Source of the DNA: Mytilus californianus
Lineage: Eukaryota; Mollusca; Bivalvia; Mytilida; Mytilidae
Direction: 5' to 3'
Assembly (NCBI RefSeq): GCF_021869535.1
Contig: NW_026262668.1
Coordinates: 136,015,635 to 136,079,634, forward strand
Length of the DNA stretch: 64,000 nt
The notes beneath the pieces were generated by a model. It saw only the letters and a list, made by a program, of their open reading frames with translations, did not search any database and was not told where the DNA came from. This document shows, one piece after another, positions 31,401-39,252 of the stretch. Each line of letters begins with the position of its first letter. Within the stretch, counting starts at the first letter, position 1. Position numbers and translations under genes: made by a program.

Positions 31401-34375
31401 TAATAGTACTTTAAATCTTACATTTATATAATATAAGTCCTTAATCAGTTGTTAATTGAGTGAAAATTTGTATGTAATTTTATATATACTGGTTTTATAA
31501 TTAGCTTTGTGTGTCCAATAAGCCCTTTGGTCCACATGTTGCTACCATGTCTTAGTTATATAAATGACCACTATAATGTGTTTACTTATGATCAGTTATT
31601 GACATACTGTACAGGTGAGAAGACTATTAGTCATGTATTACATAGATTATAATGAGGCATTACATAGATGGCGTGAACAAAGATTGAAGTGATGATTTGT
31701 TTCAGAATAGATTTATCAAAATTCTTTATCTGAAAAATAAAAAATGCTCTTCTACAGATTTACTGTTTTCTAGTCCTGGATAAATATCAATTATGAATTG
31801 AAATAGTGATGTAGTATTAAAGATTAATTGTAACTAATACCTGACTTTGTTTGAGAAAAGTAGAGGTATCTAATTATTATCCACAAGTATAGTTACAATC
31901 AATGTAAACAAAAATGTCAAATATCAATTGTGTGGCAATTTTGTACCTCTTACCATGGACTGACTCAAGTCTCTGTGTAAAGGTGGTACCAAACACCTTG
32001 ACTAAAATTAATTTAGCTCCTTTAATTTTCATAGAATTTTGACAAATATTTACTTTGACCCTTTGACAGAAATATAAAAATTTCAAAAAACTTGAACCAC
32101 ACACTTTATCGTAAAAATTTCATTGGATATATAACAGTTTGACAAACACTTATTTTGATTATTGAGAAGCTTTGTTTTTCCTTAACTATAGAACGTGATT
32201 AAAACGTTCAGCTGAATTTTACAGAGTTATCTCCCTGTAGTGTTATGTACCACCTTAAGCAATATTTAAGTTTCTGTGTTAAGCTATATTTTATTCTGTA
32301 GCATTTACTGGAAGCAGTAATTTCTATAGGAGTTTACCTGACTGGGAACACTAAAGGAATATTGTTTGTCTTTCAGGACCTAAGAAAATCTGCAGTATTA
32401 GTTTATGCTAATAAACAAGATATCAAAGGTTCAATGTCTGCAGCAGAAATTTCTCAGCATCTCAACTTAACATCAATCAAAGATCATCCTTGGCATATAC
32501 AAGCTTGCTGTGCTCTCACAGGGGAAGGGTAAGATCTAAATCCATTCTATGTATATTCTATGTGTATTGTCAATATCCACAGCAAAATATTTATATCTTT
32601 TGGTTACTTGGACTATCTTGGAAAGTAAAGACTAGCAAGATGACCCAACAAATTTCCTAAATGTTGTGTATAATTTATATGAAGAAAACATTTTTATGGC
32701 CCCGCCACTGAGTGGTCAGGGCCATATAGTTTTACCTTGTCTGTCATGGACTTTTTTCTAAAAGCCTTCAGATGTTGAGCTGATTTGTAGTTTGTGAGTC
32801 TACTATGAATGATGAGTTGGTTCTACTCCGCTGTTTTTTGCTGAAATTACAGGCTTTGGACTTTGAAAATAACAGTTATACTGACTTTTTTCTAAACGCC
32901 TGATTTTTAGTTTGTGAGTCTACTATGATGTGTTACCTGATTTTTAGTTTGTGAGTCTACTATGATGTGTTACCTGATTTTTAGTTTGTGAGTCTACTAT
33001 GATGTGTTACAGATCAAGTGTATGTTCGGTTCTGCTTTGCTAATTTTTGCAGAAAATTATGAGTCAATTTTTGTAAAAATTATCAACAATTTGTCAATCT
33101 TTCATTATCAAATTTCCACTCCTAAAAATTGCTTAAAGCTTCTGTTTTTTTAGAGCAGGGCCATTTGTGTTGTTCTGGCACATCTAGTTTTTTTCTAAAA
33201 AATCTAGGATTTTTATTAAATTTTAGTTGTATGGAAATGAAATCCCATATTAATTCAGACTTTTGACATGGCAAAGCCCAGGTAGATTTTTTTCTGTAAA
33301 ACTAATATTCATATAAAAAATATATTTTTATTATCCTCTTTAACCAAAATTTGAATGGGAATGTGTTTATTCACTTGCCTGTGAATCCAACAACAGTACA
33401 TTATCAGTTTAACGCAATGACAAGAACTTAGATCAAAGGTCAATATATAATGGAAATGATAATGAAGTAGCTTTGAAAAAAGAGCTTTACACTTCCCTCT
33501 TAAACATTTTTCCTGAAGCAATTAAAATATTTTGATATAAAATGAGGAGATGTGGTATGATTGCCAATGAAACAACTATCCAGGTATCTACCAGAGTTAA
33601 TCTGAAGTGGTAGTAAGCAATTGTAGACCGCTGAACGGCCTTCAACAACGAGAAAAACTCTTACTGTATAGTCTGCTAAAAAAGGTCCTGACATGAAAAA
33701 TGTGAAACAATTCAAAAAGAGAAAACTAATGGCCTAATTTATAACAAAACAATTAACAAAATTAATATATGTGTTATACTTAGGCTAAAGTCATCTCACT
33801 GAATTATGTTAGTAAATTCTTGGCTTTACGATGCCTTTGATATATAATTAAAATTAGACCTAAGACATCTGCTTTTTCAATAGCATTACACATTAGCCAA
33901 ATATTGTAAAACATGCAGGTTAACATTAGTTCAGCAAATATATGACCTTTATTGCTCTAACTAAAGGACATGTTCAATGGAATATAACAAATATATGACC
34001 TTTATTGCTCTAACCAAAGGACATGTTCATTGGAATATAACAAATATATGACCTCTATTGCTCTAACCAAAGGACATGTTCATTGGAATATAACAAATAT
34101 ATGACCTTTATTGCTCTAACTAAAGGACATGTTCATTGGAATATAACAAATATATGACCTTTATTGCTCTAACCAAAGGACATGTTCATTGGAATATAAC
34201 AAATATATGACCTTAATTGCTGTAACCAAAGGACATGTTCATTGGAATATAACAAATATATGACCTTTATTGCTCTAACTAAAGGACATGTTCATTGGAA
34301 TATAACAACTTTTTTTCCATTTTCAGATTATACCAAGGATTAGAATGGATAACAAATCAACTAAAAAGACGGTGA
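13379..34375 (+). CDS. ARL5: ARL5-type Arf-family small GTPase (six coding exons, 179 aa)
   Basis: Joined exons 13379-13424, 16152-16212, 22178-22325, 23197-23280, 32377-32528 and 34327-34375 give 540 nt, 179 codons plus TGA, the length of human ARL5A/B. Every intron is GT-AG and every phase fits. Motifs: Gly2 for N-myristoylation, P-loop GLDNAGKT (23-30), switch I PTIG (46-49), switch II WDIGGQE (65-71) with catalytic Gln70, NKQD (125-128) and CCALTG (157-162). ARL5-specific text includes [16 protein letters not shown] and [21 protein letters not shown]5 proteins are GTP switches on the trans-Golgi network that help recruit the GARP tether for endosome-to-Golgi traffic (established for animal orthologues). 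Introns are 2.7, 6.0, 0.9, 9.1 and 1.8 kb and full of repeats. No defect is seen in the coding sequence. Whether it is a single ARL5 or one of two paralogues cannot be told. Confidence 0.96.
13808..14022. mobile_element. 215-bp MITE with TA target duplication
   Basis: Begins CTGTATGGATTCATTTATTT and ends AATAATGAATCCACAG, with longer inverted agreement inward (TACCAATTTTCGTGGATTT against AAATCCACGAAAATTGGTA). Flanked by TA on both sides (13806-13807 and 14023-14024), as for Tc1/mariner-type MITEs. I recognise this palindromic family as common in molluscs. Confidence 0.8.
14391..14492. repeat. short inverted-repeat element
   Basis: AAACTTACAACTAAGATTGG on the left and CTTAGTCGTAAGTTT on the right form an imperfect inverted repeat with additional internal copies of ACTTACGATTAATCTTAG. 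MITE-like; no target duplication identified. Confidence 0.6.
14849..14970 (+). repeat. 30-bp minisatellite, four copies
   Basis: Unit AGTTTTGGTATTAGTACATG plus TAGTAAGTAA; starts at 14851, 14881, 14911 and 14941. Confidence 0.9.
15715..16003 (+). repeat. partial dispersed repeat with terminal hairpin
   Basis: Two diverged copies of a ~160-bp unit (GTTCTAGAGTTATGCCCCTTT and GTTCTTCAGTTATGTCCCTTT) followed by TGTGTCC-CAT-GGACACA (15969-15985), a perfect 7-bp stem with 3-nt loop. This resembles the tail end of the tandem-repeat elements described elsewhere in the window, but the head was not found. Confidence 0.55.
16152..16212 (+). CDS. ARL5: ARL5 coding exon 2
   Basis: Encodes residues 16 to 36 in part: [20 protein letters not shown], containing the P-loop that binds the GTP phosphates. 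Acceptor TTTTCAG at 16145-16151, donor GTAAGT at 16213. Enters in phase 1 and leaves with two bases of codon 36. Confidence 0.95.
16864..17165 (+). repeat. dispersed mussel-type short repeat
   Basis: Degenerate copy beginning GATGTGGTATGAGTGTCAAT and containing CGGCCTTCAACACAGAGCC, CAAGCTATAAAGGGCCCC and CCTGACCGAGGACAGGTGC. Same family as 18452-19038. The 62-codon frame here is a shadow. Confidence 0.8.
18249..18360 (+). repeat. degenerate copy of the same short repeat
   Basis: Begins AAGGAGATGTGGTATGATAT and ends near ACAATGAGAAAAACTTGTACC; poorly conserved in the middle. Confidence 0.55.
18452..19038 (+). mobile_element. full-length dispersed mussel short repeat (~587 bp)
   Basis: Best-preserved copy of the family: GATGTGGTATGATTGCCAAT, ACGGCCTTCAACAATGAACA, GTCAGCTATAAAAGGCCCC, CCTGACTTGGGACAGGCAC, ending in GACTAAATTATCAATCCA. 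It sits inside a ~170-bp repeat unit; removal restores GTTGATGTA-AGCTCCCTTT, with TA at both junctions (18450-18451 and 19039-19040). No coding frame. Confidence 0.8.
19129..20204 (+). mobile_element. Helentron-like element of the GTCGAGCC type, nested
   Basis: Head TTGTCGAGCCTGCGAC with a perfect hairpin CTGCGAC-TTTT-GTCGCAG (19138-19155); tail GCGTGTGCACTCTTG followed by TT. Flanks read CCAGTTT on the left and TTGGACAAC on the right. The uninterrupted repeat elsewhere reads CCAGTTTTTGGACAA, so insertion was within a T run. The centre (about 19290-20100) is tandem repeats of 143-149 bp with GACCTTGACCTCATTTTCAT. The 88-codon frame at 19066 is a shadow. Confidence 0.8.
19290..20100 (+). repeat. 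~145-bp tandem repeats (TTGACCTCATTTTCAT)
   Basis: Six diverged copies, each with CCTTGACCTCATTTTCATGG, TTAAGTTTTTGTGTTTTGGT and CAATAGGTCAACTATATTTG. Confidence 0.9.
20871..20950 (+). repeat. partial dispersed short repeat
   Basis: Begins AAGGAGATGTGTTATGATTG and CCAATGAAACAACTATCATC; only the first ~80 bp of the family are present. Confidence 0.65.
21016..21642 (+). repeat. 354-bp tandem duplication of a dispersed bivalve repeat
   Basis: TGAATATCAATTATATGGTC starts at 21016 and again at 21370; the second copy is partial (ends about 21642). Both contain CTGATGAGTCTTATGTAGAC and GAAACGCGCGTCTGGC, a text I recognise from many bivalve repeats. Differences between copies are few. The region between them (21270-21369) carries the rest of the unit. 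Confidence 0.85.
22178..22325 (+). CDS. ARL5: ARL5 coding exon 3
   Basis: Completes codon 36 and encodes up to residue 85, including [16 protein letters not shown] (switch I) and [20 protein letters not shown] (switch II). Acceptor TTGTTGTAG at 22169-22177, donor GTAGGT at 22326. Ends in phase 0. Confidence 0.96.
22530..22790. repeat. 30-bp minisatellite in intron 3
   Basis: About eight copies of the unit TGTTTTCTTGGCAAAAACCT plus AATGTAGCAG. Because 30 is divisible by three, both strands show open frames of repeated decapeptides (22462-22782, 22528-22779, 22548-22961); these are not genes. Units alternate between TTCTTGG and TTCTAGG. Confidence 0.92.
23197..23280 (+). CDS. ARL5: ARL5 coding exon 4
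   Basis: Encodes residues 86-113, [15 protein letters not shown] followed by [13 protein letters not shown]. Acceptor TCATTTCAG at 23188-23196, donor GTAAGAG at 23281. Both boundaries in phase 0. The last ~50 bp and the donor are tandemly repeated downstream. Confidence 0.95.
23281..23745 (+). repeat. 65-bp tandem copies of the exon 4 3' end plus its splice donor
   Basis: GTAAGAGCT donors occur at 23281, 23346, 23411, 23476, 23541, 23606, 23671 and 23736, exactly 65 bp apart. Each of the seven extra units has about 50 bp of exon 4 (ATTACCAAAGAAGAACTGTA, then AATGTTAxATAATGAG) and about 15 bp of intron. Units differ by single bases (TTAAAT or TTAGAT, ATAAAA or ATACAA). Reading through the first donor meets a stop almost at once (GTA AGA GCT ATA TAG, stop at 23293-23295), so use of any later donor would truncate the protein near residue 117. 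Confidence 0.95.
23746..25250. other. ARL5 intron 4, left part, nothing recognised
   Basis: AT-rich, non-repetitive as far as I can see. Short frames (23797-23994 minus, 24076-24300, 24885-25067) show no recognisable domain and no splice context. Confidence 0.5.
25251..25616 (+). repeat. 119-bp tandem repeat, three copies
   Basis: CTGCTCAGTCAC-type starts at 25262, 25381 and 25500. Units contain CATAAGTTTAACAATAGAGA and CCATGTATGGTAGGGTTGAG. The 90-codon frame is a repeat artefact. Confidence 0.9.
25617..27509. other. ARL5 intron 4, middle part, nothing recognised
   Basis: AT-rich intronic DNA. No repeats, RNA genes or exons identified on either strand. Confidence 0.5.
27790..28400 (+). repeat. 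~160-bp tandem repeats plus T-rich run
   Basis: About four units with AGGGGCCAAAAAGGGGCCAA and AATAAGCATTTTTCTAGTTT; landmarks near 27801, 27961, 28121 and 28281 (period ~160). Inverted relative to 4650-5500. A G/T-rich run follows at 28375-28440. Confidence 0.88.
28541..28755 (+). repeat. 35-bp tandem repeat
   Basis: CAATAGCAAG occurs at 28541, 28576, 28611, 28646, 28681 and 28716 (35-bp steps); a decayed seventh copy follows. The unit also contains TTCAATTGCACAGTATTGCG. An inverse copy of this unit was the target of the TIR transposon at 7404-10848. Confidence 0.92.
28800..30060 (+). repeat. ~132-bp array with 397-bp trimer period
   Basis: Same repeat family as 5607-7370 in opposite orientation. 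Open frames of 139 codons at 28999-29418 and 29396-29815 (minus) are near-identical and 397 bp apart, showing a three-unit higher-order period. No gene. Confidence 0.88.
30270..30780 (+). repeat. ~170-bp tandem repeats of the outer element
   Basis: Three units with AGATTTTACATTTCCAA, GGTTTTATTCATTAAAAAAG, GGGGGATTTTCCAGTTTTTG and GGTGAATTGTTTATATCTAT. Confidence 0.85.
31074..31977. other. ARL5 intron 4, nothing recognised
   Basis: AT-rich intronic DNA without repeats or exons that I can identify. Confidence 0.5.
31978..32258. mobile_element. ~280-bp MITE-like element
   Basis: Left end AAAGGTGGTACCAAACAC and right end GTGTTATGTACCACCTT are imperfect inverted repeats (about 14 of 17 positions). 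TTAA sits at the right edge and TAAA at the left, so a TTAA or TA-type target is possible but not proven. The 75-codon minus-strand frame here is not a gene. Confidence 0.6.
32377..32528 (+). CDS. ARL5: ARL5 coding exon 5
   Basis: Encodes residues 114-163 plus two bases of codon 164, including [14 protein letters not shown] (NKQD guanine-specificity box) and [19 protein letters not shown]. Acceptor GTCTTTCAG at 32368-32376, donor GTAAGA at 32529. Confidence 0.96.
32694..33187 (+). mobile_element. Helentron-like element of the ATGGCCC type
   Basis: Head TTATGGCCCCGCCACTGAGT with hairpin arms ATGGCCC/GGGCCAT and CCAC/GTGG (about 32696-32725); tail AGGGCCATTTGTG...CACATCTAG followed by TT. The head ATGGCCC is the inverse of GGGCCAT in the tail. 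The centre has three copies of a 37-bp repeat (GATTTTTAGTTTGTGAGTCT, then ACTATGATGTGTTACCT; 32903-33013). Same architecture as the larger elements in this window; located in intron 5. Confidence 0.7.
33541..33765 (+). repeat. dispersed mussel-type short repeat, degenerate
   Basis: Begins GAGGAGATGTGGTATGATTG and contains ACGGCCTTCAACAACGAGA and AGAGAAAACTAATGGCCTAA. Same family as 18452-19038, truncated at its right side. Confidence 0.78.
33937..34309 (+). repeat. 53-bp minisatellite next to the last splice acceptor
   Basis: Seven copies of TATGACCTTTATTGCTCTAA plus CTAAAGGACATGTTCATTGG and AATATAACAAATA, starting at 33941, 33994, 34047, 34100, 34153, 34206 and 34259. The array ends only ~17 bp before the acceptor CATTTTCAG of exon 6, so it covers the likely branch-point zone. 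Confidence 0.93.
34327..34375 (+). CDS. ARL5: ARL5 coding exon 6 (terminal)
   Basis: Completes codon 164 and encodes [15 protein letters not shown] followed by TGA at 34373-34375. Acceptor TTTTCAG at 34320-34326. The C-terminal QGLEW motif is shared with animal ARL5. Confidence 0.95.
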
Positions 34376-34570
34376 TAGTTGTATACTTTAGTACTTATCT
34401 ATAAGCCAAAATACAATATGTCATTAAGTATTCTGATTGCTATTATTTACTAGTGAACATTTTCATTGACAAGGTTACCAGAGACACAATATATTTTTTT
34501 CAAGGTCACATATTAACTTTGTTGAACAAGCTATATTTTGTAAAATAAAAGGTAAATATGAAAAACAGAA
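34376..34570 (+). terminator. ARL5 3' UTR start with first AATAAA signal
   Basis: First AATAAA after the stop codon at 34544-34549; another at 34993-34998 and others further on, so a longer 3' UTR is possible. Which is used cannot be decided from sequence. Confidence 0.5.
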
Positions 34571-35337
34571 CAACACAATGTAAGAATTAGCTACGAAGTG
34601 GCACATGGTAGAAATTTACTCTACATAAATGTCTTTGAATCTAAATGTTCTGTTACTTTTAACTTGTTTCAATAATAATTAAGTAATATCTATATGTATT
34701 ACCTGGGAATACAATTTAAATTTATTTGTAAGAAGAGATATTAGGTTACAATAGACATGGATAGTTTGAGATTTATAATTGTGCCACATTAAATGGTTCT
34801 TACATGGAAAAGGAGTTCAAAATAACTTCTAATTGTGAAAAGTCTTAAGGCTGCTCTGTCCTAACTGATACTCCTTAAGTCATAAGTTATGACAGTACTT
34901 AAGCTAGTATGACCATAAATTGATATCACTTCTTTACAAATGTTTAAAATCCCAAGGTAAATTTATACTTAACTGGTCATTGCAAGAAAATTAATAAACA
35001 TCTATATAAAATGACTTTAACATATTATATTGGAAATAGTTGACCAAATCAAAAAACACAAAAAAGACATTAAAAATGGTGCAGTTACTGAATTTGTTCA
35101 CCTTTTAAAAGATATGTGAGTATCATTGTTGTGATTATAACTCTGTCAAAGGGTAAATGATTTGTTTGAGTCATGAACATTTTACTTTTTGTATGAACGA
35201 AAAAAAAATAAGTGCTTTTGTTGAATGATATTTTATTATTGTAAATACATAATTGTAGTAAATTGTAAATATAACATTTTTTTATTGTCTGGTCCTTTTT
35301 TAATGTTTAGAATTTAACCTTAAAAAACTACCTATTT
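34571..35337. other. ARL5 3' flank or extended 3' UTR
   Basis: AT-rich DNA with a second AATAAA (34993-34998). No gene seen. Confidence 0.5.
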
Positions 35338-35896
35338 TTATACGCCTGTTTACGGGACGTATTACGGTATACACGTTGTCCGTCCGTCATCCACTTGTCG
35401 TACAATAACTCAAAAACGCTTTAACCAATTTGCATGAAACTTTAGTGAATTGTTTATATTTGTTGACGTGAGCTCCCTTTCGTTTTTTATAAATTTTAGA
35501 TTTTACATTTCAGAGTTATGGGGTGTTATTCATTAAAAAATGGGGATTTTCCAGTTTTCGGACAATAACTCAAAAAATGCTTTATGCTGCTTTCATGAAA
35601 CTTTGATGAACTAAACATCTATTGAAATGAGCTGCCTTTCGATTTATATTTTTAGATTTTACGTTTCCGAGTTATGGGGTTTTATTCATTAAAAAAGGGG
35701 GGATTTTCCATTTTTCAGACAATAACTCAAAAGTGCTTTGAGCAGTTTTCATGAAACTTTGGTGACTGCTTTATTTCTATTGACGTGAGCTCCCTTAAGT
35801 TCTTTTATAAATTTCTGATATGACATTTAGGAGTTATGGAATATTATTCTTTGAAAAAGCGACGGGCGTATCATGCGCTCATGGCGCAGCTGTTTA
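35338..35896 (+). mobile_element. Helentron-like element of the ATACGCC type, uninterrupted (559 bp)
   Basis: Head TTATACGCCTGTTTACGGGA, three ~170-bp repeat units (CTTTCGTTTTTTATAAATTT, then GGGGATTTTCCAGTTTT), tail GACGGGCGTATCATGCGCTC with hairpin TGCGC-TCATG-GCGCA, ending GCTGTTTA followed by TT. The smallest intact member in the window; it serves as the uninterrupted reference for the nested copies. Confidence 0.85.
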
Positions 35897-38800
35897 TTGC
35901 AATTCCTGTCAGTATAATTTAAGTCAGTGGCATACACATGACTGGTTGAAATTAATAAAACAGAGAAATTAAAAATCTAGCAGTTATTATTCTATTTAAT
36001 ATCATGATTACTATATGTTCTAATTGACAAAAAGGAAATTTCGTGCAGCATTCATGTTCGTACCAACTAGTAACCAGATTCTTCTTGTCATTTTTTGATA
36101 ATCTAATTTTTGTTACAAACAGAATTATCATTTGATCTAATATGTGTACGTCATGTACCAAGTATTAGCCATAAGTAATGCGATGATTTACAACAATACA
36201 GGCTGTTGAATCTTAAGTTTGTCTCAGGAATTGCTGTGAAATTGCATGTAGTATTAAGGTTACCGTGTACATAGAACTTTCTTGATAATATTTTTTTTTT
36301 CCTTTTTAAACTGTAAAAGAAATTTTATTTGTGGGTGTTTTGGAAAAAAGCTTGTTCTTTATAGTTGACATGTAACTAACGATACAATAGAAAATAAATC
36401 TATTTATTTGTATTAAATTTCAAATGAATAACATAACTGTACCAATGCACATTTGTTAAGAACTATTTAAATGAATATTCTTTTTTATGTGATAATTTTC
36501 CATCTCAAGCTGCTGAGCTGAGATTGGTTTTCTCAGTCAGGTTTATTGACATCATAGATGGTGGATAGTTGTCTCATTGACAATCATACCACATCTTCTT
36601 ATGTTATTATGGTGACACTGACATTAGAAATAGCTATAAATAGATTATCTTTGGTCAATCACACTTAGGGAAATTGTAGTCTAGATAGTTCCTCTTATTT
36701 TCATAACCATAGATAAGCTATATTTATAAGGCCAGTATGAAGAGAGACTGCTCACTCACTTTGCTTTTCTGTACATTGTTTTTTAAAGAACTTATCTCAG
36801 AATTATAAGCATTCTTTGTGTAGTTGTAAATAGATTTCATTCAAGAAGTGTTGCATGTTCTTAAGATATGACCTATAAGCTGTATATCAGGTTTTTTCTA
36901 CATGGTTTTAAAAAGTCCTCAATTGTTTAGCCTCTCCTGTTATATTTGATAACGGGATTGTATTTATTAGTGAACTAGAAACATACATCATTGTAAAAAA
37001 ATATCATCAATTGTTTAGACTTCTAATATATTTAATTTCTTGTTCGTATTAGATAGTGAACTATTTTTTAGAAATAAACATTAATAATTGGATAAACATG
37101 GACATTTACTATAAAATGTTGTGTATAAAATAGTGCTTTGAATTTGATGTAGCTTTCATAAAAAAAGAAGAAAATACTGTAGTGATGATACCTATAAAAC
37201 ATTTGGTAATTTCAGAAAAAAATAGATAAAAAAAAATGAATTAGAATTTTGACTGATTTTTAAGTGTGAATGTTATATGCCATTAAATCACCATTGATGT
37301 TATCAGAATTATAATAAATAAACCACCAACATATATCAAAATAGAAACATATCTCTTGTCATTCTCATTGGAATACATGAATGGAACACTTGTGTGATAT
37401 GTGAGTCATGATGTGCAAATGTATATGCAAGTTTTAGTGTGTGAGATATTACATTGGACAATAATAAGTTAGTAGCTGTATATAAAAATATGAATAAAAG
37501 GAGATGTGGGTATTGTATGAGTATGAATATTTTTACTTTGAAAACAAAGATATCTTAGCAACATGTTTAGAGACATGATTTTCCCCTCTTTATTTTAAAG
37601 GAGGAGGTATGGAAAGAGCCATTATTTGGCCCCTGAAATTGTCAAAATAGTTAAATTATTCAAGCCTTTCAAAATTATGTTAATGTTATTTATAAATGAA
37701 CAGGTTAATACAATCGGGACACTCTAGAGCAAAGATGTCACTTTTGAAGTCACTGTGACATCATAAACATGTTAAAAGTTACGCATTTGAATTAAAATGG
37801 GCGTTTCACCCACAATTTTGAGTCAAACTATGAGAAACAGCTTTTCCCAAAAAAGATATTTTACAAACATAAACATCTTTGAATAAAATACATGGTGTAG
37901 CAAAATATCTTTTTTGGTAAAGATAATGCTCATATCTTAATATTAACAACTATATTTTGAAATGAGGCTATTTTGGCAGTTATTGCTGTTTTATGCTAAA
38001 TGTAAGAAGTTTGAAGCTCTAATACCAATGTGTAAGACAAAATTTAAAAATATAAAAACAGGAGTCTTATGCTCATCTGAAAGATAATATTTGGTAGATT
38101 TATAATAATTTCAAGGGTCCAAAAAGTGGCCTTATCATCATACTTTCTCCTTTACTTAAATTTAGAAAAAATCCTATTTTTCTATAACATACTGATTTTT
38201 TCTGATATCAATAATCTTGTCTATTTTTTTTAAGTATTTTACAGACTATTTAGTTATGTATTTAAGGAAAACAATTTTGAAATCTAAATCTTGTTTTTAT
38301 GCCTAGCCTACAATAGTAGCGTTATGGTTTCATGGCTTTTTGTCATTGCATTCCTCCTCTAAGTTTAAACTGTTTGTCTATTTCAGTTTTCCGTGAATTT
38401 GTGGTCATATCAACTTAAAAGGTAATACAGGTGTTCTATAAGATGTTAAGATTTTAAAATGTATGCCAAATTAGGGTTCGACCCATATTTCATGGTTCAC
38501 TGGACAAGGTAATTTTGATAGTGCAAGCATGGCATGGACACACATTCTTGTTTTTAATAGGTAAGGAGGCATTTAAGTGTTGAGTAGTCAAATTTAGGAA
38601 ATGTAAATTATTCTGTATTGTGTCTTGTTGTTAAGTATTGTAAATTCCACATATTTGCATAGATTACAGTGCTGTAAATGTCAATGGAAAACAGTCTCTG
38701 TACAGCTTCCACATTTAAGTTTTATTTTTATTTTTTTGTAAAATTACACTTGCTTGTTGTAGCAACAAGCATTCAATAACTTATTATGTTATTATTAATT

Positions 38801-39252
38801 TTTGTACAGATTTAAGAAATTTGAATGTTTTATACAAAAACCTAATGTTATCTGAAAAACTAATTTTAAGATCCCATTATTTTGTAAATGAACAGAACAA
38901 ACAACAGTAAGTTTTATTTGCGGAATTTGCAGATTAAAATATATTTAATGAATTACCCCATGATTTGATTTCAACAAAAGTCTTTTTGAATCAAGTCTGA
39001 AGCAAAGAGTATGTTTAATTCAGTAGATATTACAGTTCCATTTTGTCAGAAATGTGTTTTTATGTAACTATTGCATTCACATATTGTGTGGATGCTTGTA
39101 TGAATTTCAGTGACTGTATTGTTATAATATTGAAAATAAAAATCAATTATAAATCCTACTTATTTTCTGTATATAAAAGAACACTTATGGTCTTTCAAAT
39201 CTTCTCAACATGAATACTTAGTTTTTCTTTGTCTTTGTTTGAACATCTATTG
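35897..39252. other. intergenic DNA between ARL5 and the satellite
   Basis: No gene recognised in 3.4 kb. An inverted fragment of the dispersed short repeat (36562-36604, minus, ATTGACAATCATACCACATC) and a possible tail fragment of the GTCGAG-type element (about 38460-38553, ending ATGGACACACATTCTTG) are the only features. Several AATAAA motifs occur, which are expected by chance in such AT-rich DNA. Confidence 0.55.
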
